A stretch of DNA of 64,000 bases from Mactra quadrangularis (lineage: Eukaryota; Mollusca; Bivalvia; Venerida; Mactridae). This document shows, one piece after another, positions 46,489-56,767 of this stretch. The DNA is taken from the NCBI GenBank assembly GCA_025267735.1, contig CM046303.1:56437403-56501402 (forward strand), given 5' to 3'. The notes beneath the pieces were generated by a model. The model ran no database searches. It was not told the origin of the DNA and saw nothing but the letters and a program-made list of their open reading frames with translations. Each line of letters opens with the position of its first letter. Positions within the stretch are counted from its first letter, which is position 1. The translations under genes were made by a program, and so were the position numbers.

Positions 46489-48170
46489 ATTATCGCTGCC
46501 GAGGGATAATAAAGCTGGCGCATAGTCAATAGCGGGCATCTGCGGAGGTTTAGGAAGGCTACTCACTACTTAATATTTTAGCGGACATTAACACTTCCAC
46601 GCAAGTATTTTTGATCGGAAAAAAGTAAAATTTACAAAGATAACTAATCAATTGTAAATAGACTTGTTCATCAAAATCAATATTTATTTTAAGTTCATAA
46701 CATCCGCCCCATTAGCAAATGAATATTAACCACAAAATATATATCAATAACGAAGACATCAAACACGGCTGAGCGTCGATTTCAAGCATTTTTGGAAATG
46801 CTAATACTTGTAAAGTATATATGTTTAGTTTGGATATACTACGCTTGTCATATATCAAAATGTGTGGAGAAAAGGAATTTCCGGTTCATGGTTAGTGACC
46901 TTACGTCAAAATGAAGTGTATATAACTTAATATATTGCGACAAACTTAATTAAACTACGCCCTATCGATTAAAAAAAACAATTCATATATATTTAAATGC
47001 GATATTCTTCGAACCCTATAATTAACAAGAATTTCGCGTGATTCATCTATCAGGAAGAGTAGTCGCCCCTGAATGTTCGTCTCAATGATTTGACTTATTT
47101 TTCTTAAGTTTTGTTTCTGCTTATTTTTGAGTGGTTTGACCCTGTGGTTTCAAAATTTTGAAATGTTGCTCAGATTTGAAACATTTATCGAGTAAATGCA
47201 CGTATTTATTGAAAGGATTAAGTCGTATGCCTCACGTATTCGCGGGGGAGTGTGTGGGTTTGTTTGTTATCCAATTGCATTGAATTTGATTTCCTTTCTT
47301 CAAATATAACATTGCTTAATTTGTCATACTTGTTAGAGTCACTCAGTACATTTTTTCAGAACAAACTAGGTAGCCTAGGCCTAAATTTTACTTAAATTTA
47401 TATACGTTGGTGATAGTTGAACCAAATTAAGAGGAAAATATTTAGAATTGTCAATTTTACAGCGAAAAGATAACTGAGAAACCGGTTCCTTTTTGGGTAC
47501 TCAACTAAAAGCATGTGTATCGTGAGAAATCCGTCAGGTTATTTAAAGGTGAATTATTTTTTTAAACACAAATGTCCGGTTAACCCATAAGTCGGTACTC
47601 GATACTGTTTTCTACGAAGGAAATATTCTTCCGTGTTATAAATAAATCGCTTAACCCAGTTTTAATGCTTAAAAAAGAACACAATAATATTTACATAATG
47701 TATTAGTATGATATCATATAAACTCCGGGATTCGATGTTAAAAACTATAAAAACTCAAAACTCTGTTTTTTTTCAAGCAATCCTACTGTAGAAAAAGTAA
47801 CATATCATTAAGTCTTATAAGGTTGAATCCTAAATCCCTGGTTTTATAGGATTCTCAACTTTTAATAATTTTGGACCTATGTTATCCCTCAACTTAGGCA
47901 TTTGAAAATTGATACAATCTTAATATATTTACTCTAGGATCAATAGAACAAATTTCTTGTTTGAAGATAATGTCATTATATTTATTGAGTACTATAACAC
48001 GTGGTGTTACTGAAGTGGAATTTAACATAAACATTTCCATGTTCCAGGAAAGACAATACATGTATGTATAATTATCATGCTGTACTATATCAACAACGTG
48101 TTGACTTACAATAGATTGTAACATTAAATCCAATAGTAATGACTTCTACATAATGAGAATATTGATTTTG
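46489..48170. other. Intergenic, one inverted partner segment
   Basis: Holds the inverted copy of the 45935-45975 segment at about 46780-46812. A small hairpin GAATCCTA...TAGGATTC occurs near 47825-47853. No gene seen. Confidence 0.4.
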
Positions 48171-48174
48171 TTAA

Positions 48175-48523
48175 AGGTACTCATTCACAGTTTTCAACTT
48201 ATATATCAACTTTTTCTAAAACTATCAAAATTGTAAGGAAATATTTTTGGAAGCAGTAAAGTAGTGTTCTGATAATGAATAAATGTTTATCGTTAATGAT
48301 AACAAATGATTCATGTAGTTCATGGGTTTCATGTAGTAAATATCTACCCCGTATGTCACGGTGTAGACACTTTTAGTGCATTTATGTGACTTTTATTGTA
48401 TATTTCTTGAAACATATAGGTCAGTTTCTCCTAAAATAATACGATTTTTTGACACATTTACAGACACTGAATGGTATTTTGAAAATAAAGAAAAAAATAA
48501 ACCAAATCTGTGAATTAGTACCT
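48175..48523 (+). mobile_element. TTAA-target element with AGGTACT ends, copy 2
   Basis: TTAA at 48171-48174 and 48524-48527 flanks a 349-bp unit starting AGGTACTCATTCACAG and ending CTGTGAATTAGTACCT. It is longer than the copy at 21344 because of a partial duplication (TTCATGTAGTTCATGGGTTT) in the middle. The two copies are otherwise similar over their whole length. Confidence 0.85.
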
Positions 48524-48527
48524 TTAA

Positions 48528-49303
48528 ACTAGTTTATACAATGCTCAAGAAATAATTCTTCTATTGTTCGATTCTATATCAATCTATAGTAATAATTAAA
48601 GTATCATAGGACCAGTACATATGATACCCAATACGATAAATTCTAGAACTCCCAAGTGTGGCTAAGTCGATTCTAGTATATACTATTTGGGCATATGTAG
48701 GCACCAACACAATCCAGCCGTATGCGGGCCTAAGCCCGGTTGAGATATGGAGAGGGCGGACATCACTGCGACGAACTAAGAAAACCAGCAGAGGAAGAAT
48801 TTCTTCTGAATATGTAAACTCTGGATAAAAATTCAGAATAATTAAGTTCTGGTAGGCGCATTATGCATCCGTAGCAGCGGACGGACCTCGGTTAAGAATT
48901 AAACCACTACCACAATATATATAGGCTATTGGTTCTAAACAACCACTAACTTCATTTACTTGACATTTTTTCAGTTTATTCCAAACTCCTTGCATGCATT
49001 TAATATCTCCCTTAAAAGTAATAATACGTGACGTAACCACTGTGAAGGGAGCATCAAGCATTTATATTAAAGTCTATGGTTTGTAAGATATAGGCAGTTT
49101 TACAAGCTACGGCTACACTTCTAAGTTTTGAGTACGGCGTAGTTTCGAGCTACTGGCTTCCAAATACTACACACTACAAGTCTCTGGGCTCAAACTGAGC
49201 ATGGATGGTCGATATTGATGATTTTATGATGTTGATGTGATAATGACCACAAGAAAGCGATTATTAGTTTGCTTTTAAGTCACCGAGGTCAGTTTACATG
49301 AGC
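48528..49303. other. Intergenic, nothing recognised
   Basis: No repeats shared with other parts of the window. The 66-codon minus frame at 48861-49061 is not supported. Confidence 0.35.
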
Positions 49304-49899
49304 TATATGACACATGGTTGAGTTGACTCAATACTGGGGTCATTGTATGACACATGGTTGAGTTGACTCAATACTGTGGTCATTGTATGACACATGGTTG
49401 AGTTGACTCAATACTGGGGTCATTGTATGACACATGGTTGAGTTGACTCAATACTGGGGTCATTGTATGACACATGGTTGAGTTGACTCAATACTGAGGT
49501 CATTGTATGACACATGGTTGAGTTGACTCAATACTGTGGTCATTGCATGACACATGGTTGAGTTGACTCAATACTGTGGTCATTGTATGACACATGGTTG
49601 AGTTGACTCAATACTGGTGTCATTGTATGACACATGGTTGAGTTGACTCAATACTGAGGTCATTGTATGACACATGGTTGAGTTGACTCAATACTGGGGT
49701 CATTGTATGACACATGGTTGAGTTGACTCAATACTGGGGTCATTGTATGACACATGGTTGAGTTGACTCAATACTGAGGTCATTGTATGACACATGGTTG
49801 AGTTGACTCAATACTGGGGTCATTGTATGACACATGGTTGAGTTGACTCAATACTGGGGTCATTGTATGACACATGGTTGAGTTGACTCAATACTGGGG
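49304..49899. repeat. 40-bp tandem satellite, 15 units, highly homogeneous
   Basis: Fifteen units of exactly 40 bp: CATTGTATGACACATGGTTG then AGTTGACTCAATACTGGGGT. Unit length never changes, and almost all variation is at unit position 37 (G nine times, T three, A three). Other differences are single changes in two units plus the edge units. Each unit contains TTGAGT-TG-ACTCAA, a near-palindrome, and within it TGACTCA, the AP-1 consensus. Confidence 0.95.
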
Positions 49900-50382
49900 G
49901 TCTTTGGTCGGGTTGGTTCTAGTTGTTGAAAATTAGTTTCTTTTTCTAATACCGACATTTTTGTGGAAGATTGCAATTGATAAATTGGTGTGTTTGTGTA
50001 CTCAAGAAAGTCTATTGTTTGAATCTACTTCAATAGTAGGCTACTAGTCATTTTAAACTTGTTTATTTTCAATGTTATTGCAACCCTGTGGGCATTTTTA
50101 CCAAAACCAAGACCATTTCCCACATAGTTTAGTAGTAAGAGAAAACTTCTTGTGGTTTTACTACTTATACTTGTAGATAAAACTATACAAATGTATAAAA
50201 GGAAACAACGAAGGATCAATATATTGACACATGACTTAGTTCTAAACACACACCAGAGGCAACTAGTGATATACTAATGTAATTTTCAATCAAGCGGACT
50301 TTGTACAAAACATTTTAAAGCTACCCGCCAATATACTGGATGTTTATACCTAGTTACCTACGTGTCTGAGTATGGCATGCTC
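49900..50382. other. Intergenic, nothing recognised
   Basis: AT-rich; the 74-codon minus frame at 50025-50249 has no recognisable features. Confidence 0.35.
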
Positions 50383-50437
50383 CATTCGGAATAACCTCGG
50401 CGATCATCAATAAAGATCGCCGATATATTTCCGAATG
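50383..50437. repeat. CATTCGGAA palindrome, short copy
   Basis: CATTCGGAATAACCTCGGCG on the left mirrors CGCCGATATATTTCCGAATG on the right in a 55-bp unit. Related by its ends and the CGGCGATC inner motif to the 78-bp palindrome at 15967-16044. Confidence 0.65.
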
Positions 50438-51289
50438 TGTATGCTCCGGTGCGTCTCGGTGATTTGGAGCCGTAGACGGGATGATCCGGGAAAATTTGTG
50501 AAGAAAATCGAGTAGCTAAACGTTTGACCTGGGGGTCTTTAAGTTGAGAGACGGATTGTGCCGGAGGAGCTACGACGATGCCCCGCATCTGCTAGGATCT
50601 ACCCCGGATGCCCCTTGGCCACTCCCCGATGATTGCCGATTCAACATAGTTTATTCCTATAAAATGCAGTTCTTCATAGCGTCGCTACGGTTGAAGTCCC
50701 GGTTTGCCTCGGTGTCCAAACTGGGACGCACAATAGCTGTTTTCCGAGGCAGTATGAACTAGGCATGATAATTTAAAACAATACCTATACCAGTGTCTGT
50801 AATTGTGTAAAAATGATTTTTTATTGTTTTAGAGCAAACTCACCAACAGATTGCGAGAAATAAAAAGACCGTACTTAAACCATACCCTTCTAAACTGAGT
50901 TAGTTTTTATAATTATGTAAAATCACCATCGTTCTACTGTATGTCAATTTACAATAAAATTGTCAATATCAGTACACTGCTTTACTGCTTCCAAAATGTT
51001 TCAAACCAATTTTGAAAGGTTTCGAAAAGTTGATAATTAAGTTAAAATTTATGAACGAGCTGATTTATTTATAATTTAAACAATTCATTTTCAGCGAGTT
51101 CGTTGCCCTGACATATTGACTAATTCGTTTGTTACGTCAAGTAGTCTATTACACACTAATTGATAGATGAGCTCGTGGGATTCATTGAACTCTGTGCTGA
51201 GCATTGTGTACTTAATTTAGTTAAGATGATAATTTATAATACTACAAAACAAATTTGAATTTAGCAGTCTAGACCGGACTAGAACTGAT
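50438..51289. other. Intergenic with a GC-richer patch
   Basis: 50438-50760 is noticeably richer in GC and CpG than its surroundings. It supports 70-odd codon frames on both strands (50358-50588 minus, 50544-50762 plus), but neither resembles a known protein. It could be a decayed gene fragment or a foreign insertion; I cannot tell. Confidence 0.3.
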
Positions 51290-51690
51290 ATATACAGAAC
51301 AGACTAATACATAGTAGAACGGATCAGGAAAGAACAGAACAAAACAAATCTGACTGGGGCAGACTAGAACAGAAAAGACTTGACCAGGGCAAAGGAGAGC
51401 AGAACATAGCAGAACAAAACGTTACAGAGCAGAGGAGAACAGTGCAGGGCAGAGCAGAAAAAGCAGAGCAGAGCAGAAAAAGCAGAGCAGAGCAGAACAG
51501 AACAGACCAGAGAAGAACCGTGCAGACCAGAACAGAAAAGACATATACATAAATTGATTTGACAGAATAGAAAAGACTAAACCAAACTTGACCAGAAAGG
51601 AAGAGAACAGAGCAGAACAGAACCGAGCAGAAAACATAAACCGAACAGAAATGAAATGTAAAGGAATTGGCAGACTCGAACTGTAATGAT
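51290..51690. repeat. AGAAC/AGAGC pentamer microsatellite
   Basis: Degenerate pentamers (AGAAC, AGAGC, AGACC, AAAGC), densest at 51420-51530. The long minus-strand frames at 51324-51728 and 51422-51703 are periodic in Phe, Cys, Ser and Leu because of the repeat. Same sequence class as 42050-42290. Confidence 0.9.
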
Positions 51691-52104
51691 CTGAAATGAA
51701 CATACACTAAATCTCGAAATCTGTGCATTTTCTATAGATTATCAATAAAACATACATTGATCAAATCAAAATCAATAAACTAACAAAATATGGATAAATT
51801 TTAATCAAATTCCAGTTTCTTTATGCAAATAATGCGACTATAAACATGGTAGATTCCATGAAAATCCCATATTTACGAGTTAACTGTTATTTACAATTTA
51901 ATTAGTTTAGTTATAGTTTTAACACTTTATTGACACCATTCACTATTTATAATGTAAATATTAACTATTATGATAAAAGTTGAATGTAAATGGGGTAAAA
52001 GTATGTTTAAATCAGGTAAAATGATATATGGGCGTTATATTATTTACGTACTAAGCGGGCAAATCCTTTATCAAAAGTATGCCCGTCCTAATCTATGACC
52101 TGCA

Positions 52105-52316
52105 GCGTGTTCAGTAACGACTGTTAGCTAACGTTACGGGTGTGGGAAAACTCAACCCGTAGACAACTCAACCCGTTCATAAATCAACTCAAAGTTGAGA
52201 CAACTCAATCCGTTAGTAGGGGACTGATTTGTCTCGGGTTGAGTGGTCTTTAGGCTGAGTTGTTCCGACACTTCCGTTACGGAACGTTTTGGAACGTTCA
52301 GGGTAACTGAACACGC
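52105..52316 (+). mobile_element. CTCAACCCG-rich MITE, copy 2
   Basis: Left end GCGTGTTCAGTAACGACTG, right end AGGGTAACTGAACACGC. Internal CTCAACCCG blocks and their inverse (CGGGTTGAGTGGTC, GGCTGAGTTGTTCC) match copy 1 at 40623. It shares AACGTTACGG and GGAACGTTTTGGAACGTTC with it. It overlaps an open minus-strand frame (52152-52376) that I reject. Confidence 0.8.
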
Positions 52317-54133
52317 TGTTTTAGTCCTACAGGTCGTCCACGTAAACATTGCGTACATAAACATAGCCAGTTTCATTACACACCAATATTTGGGGATGTA
52401 TTATTTTTACAGTTTTATAGTATAGTTATTTAACGCTTATCTTATGAACATACCACTATAAAAAATTTACAAAGTGCTTAAACAAAATTTAAAATAAATG
52501 TTAAATATCAAAATTGTATGTTTAAATCGGTAAAATGCTGTTCATGGATCAGCTTATTGGCCTATTCAGTGGGCAAGTCCAATGGTAAAAGTACAAAAAC
52601 ACGCATGGCCTAGAATACGACCTGTAACGATATAAGGTGTTTACAGTAAACATGTTATTTACGTACACAGAATATTGATAATCCAACTACGTGTCCTATA
52701 ATCCTAATCGTGAGGTAAAAGTATTAAATAAGATTTTATACGTCATACGGATGTTTTGTACAATAATTTTATTATTGTAAATAAACCGGTATTACTTAAG
52801 TTCACCCAATAGTACGGGTAGTTAGGTGATTACGTGGGTGCACTTTTTACCATTACAATTTCTAAACTATTGATGCATGTTTATCAAAATATAATGATTC
52901 ATCATAGATGGTTTATTCGTATTCCCTTTCATACCAATAAAGGTTAGGTTTAAACGTTCCCTACAAAATTTCTATCAAGTGCAAGTTGGGATGAAAAAGG
53001 GTGTACATGTTTCGTTTGTATATTTTGTTGGAAAAAATATATTTGTTTGATAATGAAAAAAGATGAAAAAATGAATCCGGGTACAGCGCTGCGCTGTGGT
53101 AATCCTTCGTACACGTAAATGACACATTTCTGGGTACATAGATCTATAGCGAATACATTTCTCCTTAAGGAAGTTCACGAAATGCATGATATTAAAAGTT
53201 CAAAAGGTCTTCGTCATGTATAGGTCTACATGTAAATAAATCTTTTCATGGAATATTTGCTATTCCGGTTATCTTATTATTATTAGAAACTTGTTAGTTC
53301 AGCAAGTCAAACCTGAGTTGTACACTTTTACTACACTTTAATTCGCACGTATTTTGATCTCTATTTTTTAGATTTTCGGCGATTTCGCCAGAAAGTCTTA
53401 AGTTATACCACAAATCGAAAACTATCGACGAAAAGGCCAGACCAGTTTAACCGGCGGAGTGATATTTAAGTGCGGACAAATACACGTGCATGTTAACATT
53501 GTAATATAGCAGCAAAGTTTCATATTTGGAATTGCACAGGGCCGCCATTTCGGTCTGTACCAGACTTATAAAAATACCTTGTGTAGAATTTTTATCATTT
53601 TAAAAGAAGCCAAACAAACATTAAAAAACTTTTGTACATGAAAAATACTAGTCAAATAATGTTAGTATGATTTCGTTCAAGGTCATTATCAAGGTCAAAT
53701 TTAAGGTCCAATTTAACGAAAATTTCACCAATTTACCTCATTACTTCTTCTAAATTTGCTCAAGTATCATGTACCATGAGTTGAGAAATAAAGGTTTGGT
53801 CAGCTCTGTTCTGTACCTCGTACAATACAAATTACAATGCACTCTATAAACTGGCATTGTATCATTGAAATGATCCCTAAAAATGATAAGCAAGGTATAC
53901 ACGTATTTTTCCATGAAGCATGAATTTTTGATCAGTTCTAGATAAAATACGTGAGATGACAATGGTTTTATATAACAGAATAAGATGGTTACATGGTGTT
54001 AAGCACGTAGCACTGATAGTATTTCTACTGACTGCACGTCGTGCATACAAAGAAAAAGGTTATAAACTTGGAAACTTGATCTTGTCTAATGGAGCTATGT
54101 TACAAACTAACCTACTTCCATATACTATACTTA
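52317..54133. other. Intergenic, nothing recognised
   Basis: No supported gene. A short phrase repeat (AAGGTCATTATC, AAGGTCAAATTT, AAGGTCCAATTT) occurs near 53680-53715. The frame at 53956-54180 crosses the left end of the 54134 element and is therefore unlikely to be a gene. Confidence 0.4.
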
Positions 54134-54514
54134 TAGACAAAAGAAACTGGACACTTACATTTTGTGTAATATTTTTATAATTAGGAAACCATTTGATACG
54201 AAATTTATACACAAGTTTCATATCATGTATTACTAAGATTGTCCTCGATTTTGCGACTTATCACTCAACCAATTTCAATTTATAGCGCTTTTGTTGAAAA
54301 CGCGTTTTCCTCGAGCACGTCGAGAAAATAAACATTGTGTTGACGTCGTTTTTCGTTTACGCTTTCAAAACAACCATCGAAAAATCAAAACAATTTCATT
54401 GCTTTATCCGCATGAAATTTGCAAAAGTTAAATAAAACTGATCGTATCCGAGGTCTGACGCTCTTGGCGTCTGAGCAAAGCGTATACGTTGCTCGTACGT
54501 TAAACTGCAACTAA

Positions 54515-54883
54515 ATGACTAAAATGAATATCATTGAGCTGTTTGACACCACGGGATCCATAAACGACAAAGCTATGTCTGGTCGACGTAAAGTCACGAA
54601 CGTCAGAACTGACCGAGCTATTACGTTCGCTCACGTACATTATCCGTTCCAAACGGCGACTGCAACTGCTCTACAATATGGGATCTTATACAAGATGGCA
54701 CGACAATGTCTAAAAGTAATGCTCGGGCCATACGTTATATGCGTTCATACATTGGACAGAAGCTACATCTGTGACATAGACGGGTGCGAATATTGTTTTC
54801 ACGACGTCAATTGCATAATAAATGTCAATCTTGACGAACAAGAATATGTTGACCAGATTTTGCAACCTGTTCTAGAGACATAA
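54515..54883 (+). CDS. Hypothetical 122-residue protein inside a TIR element
   Basis: I do not recognise this protein. It starts MTKMNIIELFDTTGS, has a basic patch SGRRKVTNVRTDR (22-34), a mixed hydrophobic middle, and a Cys cluster at C86, C91, C94 and C100 (C-x4-C-x2-C-x5-C) with C76 nearby, which could bind metal or form disulphides. The C-terminus is acidic (NVNLDEQEYVDQILQPVLET). There is no signal peptide or clear membrane segment. The frame is unusually CpG-rich for this window. The next ORF starts 9 bp after its stop, on the same strand, as in a compact element or viral-type arrangement. It could instead be the remnant of a longer gene: a nearby ATG at 54524 offers an alternative start. 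Confidence 0.4.
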   Translation: MTKMNIIELFDTTGSINDKAMSGRRKVTNVRTDRAITFAHVHYPFQTATATALQYGILYKMARQCLKVMLGPYVICVHTLDRSYICDIDGCEYCFHDVNCIINVNLDEQEYVDQILQPVLET

Positions 54884-54892
54884 ATTGCACGA

Positions 54893-55045
54893 AATGGACT
54901 GGCTGTGCTCTTGCGTCGCGTTGTTGGAGGAATGGGAACGTCTTTCAATTGCCGATGTTTTAAGGTACGAGCGGTCAATGCGTCAACGTGTGGCCACGTT
55001 AAGACGTCAGCGAGGTTGTCACACTCGTTATAAGCACACAAAATA
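54893..55045 (+). CDS. Hypothetical 50-residue basic protein inside a TIR element
   Basis: Starts ATG at 54893 (MDWLCSCVALLEEWERLSIA) and ends RYKHTK before TAG at 55043-55045. The N-terminal half has a possible amphipathic helix (ALLEEWERLSIADVLRYER). The C-terminal half is strongly basic (RQRVATLRRQRG, then RYKHTK), suggesting nucleic-acid binding. It is too short for confident gene calling. Its support is the position 9 bp after the 122-residue ORF, the shared strand, and the composition of the same element. Function unknown. Confidence 0.3.
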
Positions 55046-55320
55046 GCAATTTGGCTTTAAACTAATCGACTATATTGAAAAGAATATACCATTAAAATCA
55101 AAATCATCTATTGCAATTGATTTGCAACTTTTTAAAAAGCATTTCTTGTATTCAATAGACGTTTACGTTATAAATTGAACGTATTTTCAAATAAAACTGT
55201 TATAAATGTAAAGTTTAGAATGTTCCCTTTAATTTGATACCAAATTTATATGGAGTTTCCTCTTCTTAAACATAAAAGTTTAGGTTTATACTGATGTCCA
55301 GTTTCTTTTGTCTATTAGTA

Positions 55321-55387
55321 TAGTAATGCATTTTTGTACGTATATGATTCATCCGATGAATCACATACGTACAAAAATGCATTACTA
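55321..55387. repeat. Near-perfect 67-bp palindrome
   Basis: Arms of 33 bp (TAGTAATGCATTTTTGTACG...) pair with one mismatch around a single central base at 55354. The core is flanked by direct repeats TAGTATA at 55316-55322 and 55386-55392, suggesting insertion with a target duplication. It sits against the right end of the 54134-55314 element. Such perfect arms imply recent origin. Confidence 0.85.
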
Positions 55388-55403
55388 GTATATAACTTGG
55401 AGT

Positions 55404-55495
55404 CACAGGCGGTCGGCGCGATCCCAAAGCAAAAACGCTGTTTGTATAAATAGTGATTGCTTCTGGACCGCGCCGGTCGCCTGTGCTTGGAGCTA
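55404..55495. repeat. 92-bp GC-ended palindrome
   Basis: CACAGGCGGTCGGCGCGATC on the left mirrors CCGCGCCGGTCGCCTGTG on the right, continuing through AAAGCAA and TTGCTT. The loop includes TTTGTATAAATAG. One related arm lies at 15270-15330. It starts 16 bp after the previous palindrome. Confidence 0.75.
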
Positions 55496-55631
55496 GAATG
55501 TTATACGAGACAGATGGATAACAATTTAGTTAAAAAAACTATATAAGGAAAATGTTCAAATATATATAAACAAAAAACTTGTACATAAAACCATAATTTT
55601 AATGTAGCTTAAGTATATAGGGTAGTTGTAT

Positions 55632-55745
55632 GCAACGTGGAAGGGTAAGTGAGTACTGGTTATAGACAAAGTGTCCATGAAAAATAGGTTTTGTGCGCTG
55701 ACCTTCGTAATATAACCTAAAAGTGTTGACACGGCGTTAAAACTC
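55632..55745 (+). mobile_element. tRNA-derived SINE (family B), 3' fragment
   Basis: Starts in the body (CGTGGAAGGGTAAGTGAGTA, CTGGTTATAGACAAAGTGTC) and ends with GTGTTGACACGGCGTTAAAA. The tRNA-like head is missing. Matches the 3' half of the copy at 26092. Confidence 0.75.
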
Positions 55746-56341
55746 AGTATACGAGTTTAGGGTAGCTTTAAATAAATTTAGTAGGAAAGTTAAAGGGCGA
55801 TTTCGTGAAGAGACAGAATACGCACATCCCATGTTTTACTGTCATGCTAAGATGATATGTATTTTTCTGCCGATTAAGCGAAGCGCATTAGGCGGAAAAT
55901 ATTTTCCTTTGATATGTTAAGATCTTTGATTGGTCAATTCAAAGTTGTTATGAAGATGTTCAACCAATGAAACATTGTGTTTCATTGCACAAGTTATCGT
56001 GCGATTTTGATGTTATTGAAAGGACATTCAGCTTTGGGCGGCTATACTGACCAGTCACAAATTTTTTATTTCAAAACATTATGTATCATTGATAAGAAAC
56101 ATTTTTTAAGAGTTAATATTTTATTTGAACGGTTTACCATATGTCTTATCATTGTTAGTAAATATGTATGAATACAAAATACACTTATTGAATTTGTATT
56201 GCCATGGAATTGTTAGCTTAAGTTAAAGTTTGTCATACACATGTACATGTATGTTATTAGTATAGCCTCTTGCCCCAGTGCTAAAATACACATTATACAA
56301 CAGTGTTCTTTTGTTGTTTATAGATCATTATTCAATGATCT
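55746..56341. other. Intergenic, nothing recognised
   Basis: A 64-codon frame at 55977-56171 is unsupported. A short hairpin CGATTAAGCG/CGCATTAGGCG lies near 55870. Confidence 0.35.
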
Positions 56342-56548
56342 GGGCTGAGTTCAGTTACCGCGAACGTTACAGAACGTTACATAACGATACATTCGGAACT
56401 TCTCGGCCATATATTTGTTTACTTCAACACCGATAGTTTCAAAATAGCGTCTAAATATGTCCGAGATTACTCGCAGTGAATGGCCGGGGAGTTCCGAATG
56501 TATCGTTACGGAACGTTCTGTAACGTTCGCGACAACTGAACTCAGCCC
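56342..56548. mobile_element. CATTCGGAACTCC MITE with GGGCTGAGTTCAGTT ends
   Basis: Inverted ends of about 68 bp begin GGGCTGAGTTCAGTT, continue CGCGAACGTTACAGAACGTT and reach ACATTCGGAACTYCYCGGCC on both sides with few mismatches. Only a short loop separates them, containing TTTCAAAATAGCGTCTAAAT, which is also found in 14072-14426 and 63420-63707. The 207-bp unit is almost entirely self-complementary. Confidence 0.82.
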
Positions 56549-56767
56549 TGGTTAGTTCAAAGGAAATGACAAATATTTACGTCAGTACAAATAAATTTTG
56601 CAGCATGCACCTCAACTATAGCATGTTTGAATGTAGGTAGATATTGACCGAAATGTATTCTGAAATATCTAGGCGACACAATATCTCAACCATTAATAAT
56701 ACATAAATTAACGCATGTTTCCTTCTAACATCAGCGCTGTACTTAACGTTCCTATAAGCTCGGTTAA

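Larger units (their letters stand above)
54134..55314. mobile_element. 1181-bp TIR element carrying two small ORFs
   Basis: Perfect 20-bp inverted ends (TAGACAAAAGAAACTGGACA at 54134-54153, its complement at 55295-55314) with TTA on both outer flanks (54131-54133, 55315-55317). A subterminal AGGAAAC block also recurs near both ends (left about 54183; right in inverted form, GTTTCCTC, about 55255). The interior between about 54290 and 55050 is richer in CpG than the flanks and holds ORFs at 54515-54883 and 54893-55045. A TTA target would fit PIF/Harbinger, but neither ORF looks like a Harbinger transposase or its Myb-like partner. It may be a non-autonomous carrier of captured DNA. Confidence 0.6.

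Noticed and set aside
51324..51728. 134-codon Phe/Cys/Ser/Leu-rich minus-strand frame (and its partner at 42103-42393)
   Set aside because: Both arise from decayed AGAAC-type pentamer repeats.
53956..54180. 74-codon plus-strand frame left of the ORF-bearing element
   Set aside because: It crosses the left inverted repeat of that element, so the frame is broken by an insertion border.
54799..55041. 80-codon minus-strand frame
   Set aside because: Overlaps both plus-strand ORFs of the 54134 element and has no features; a shadow is more likely.
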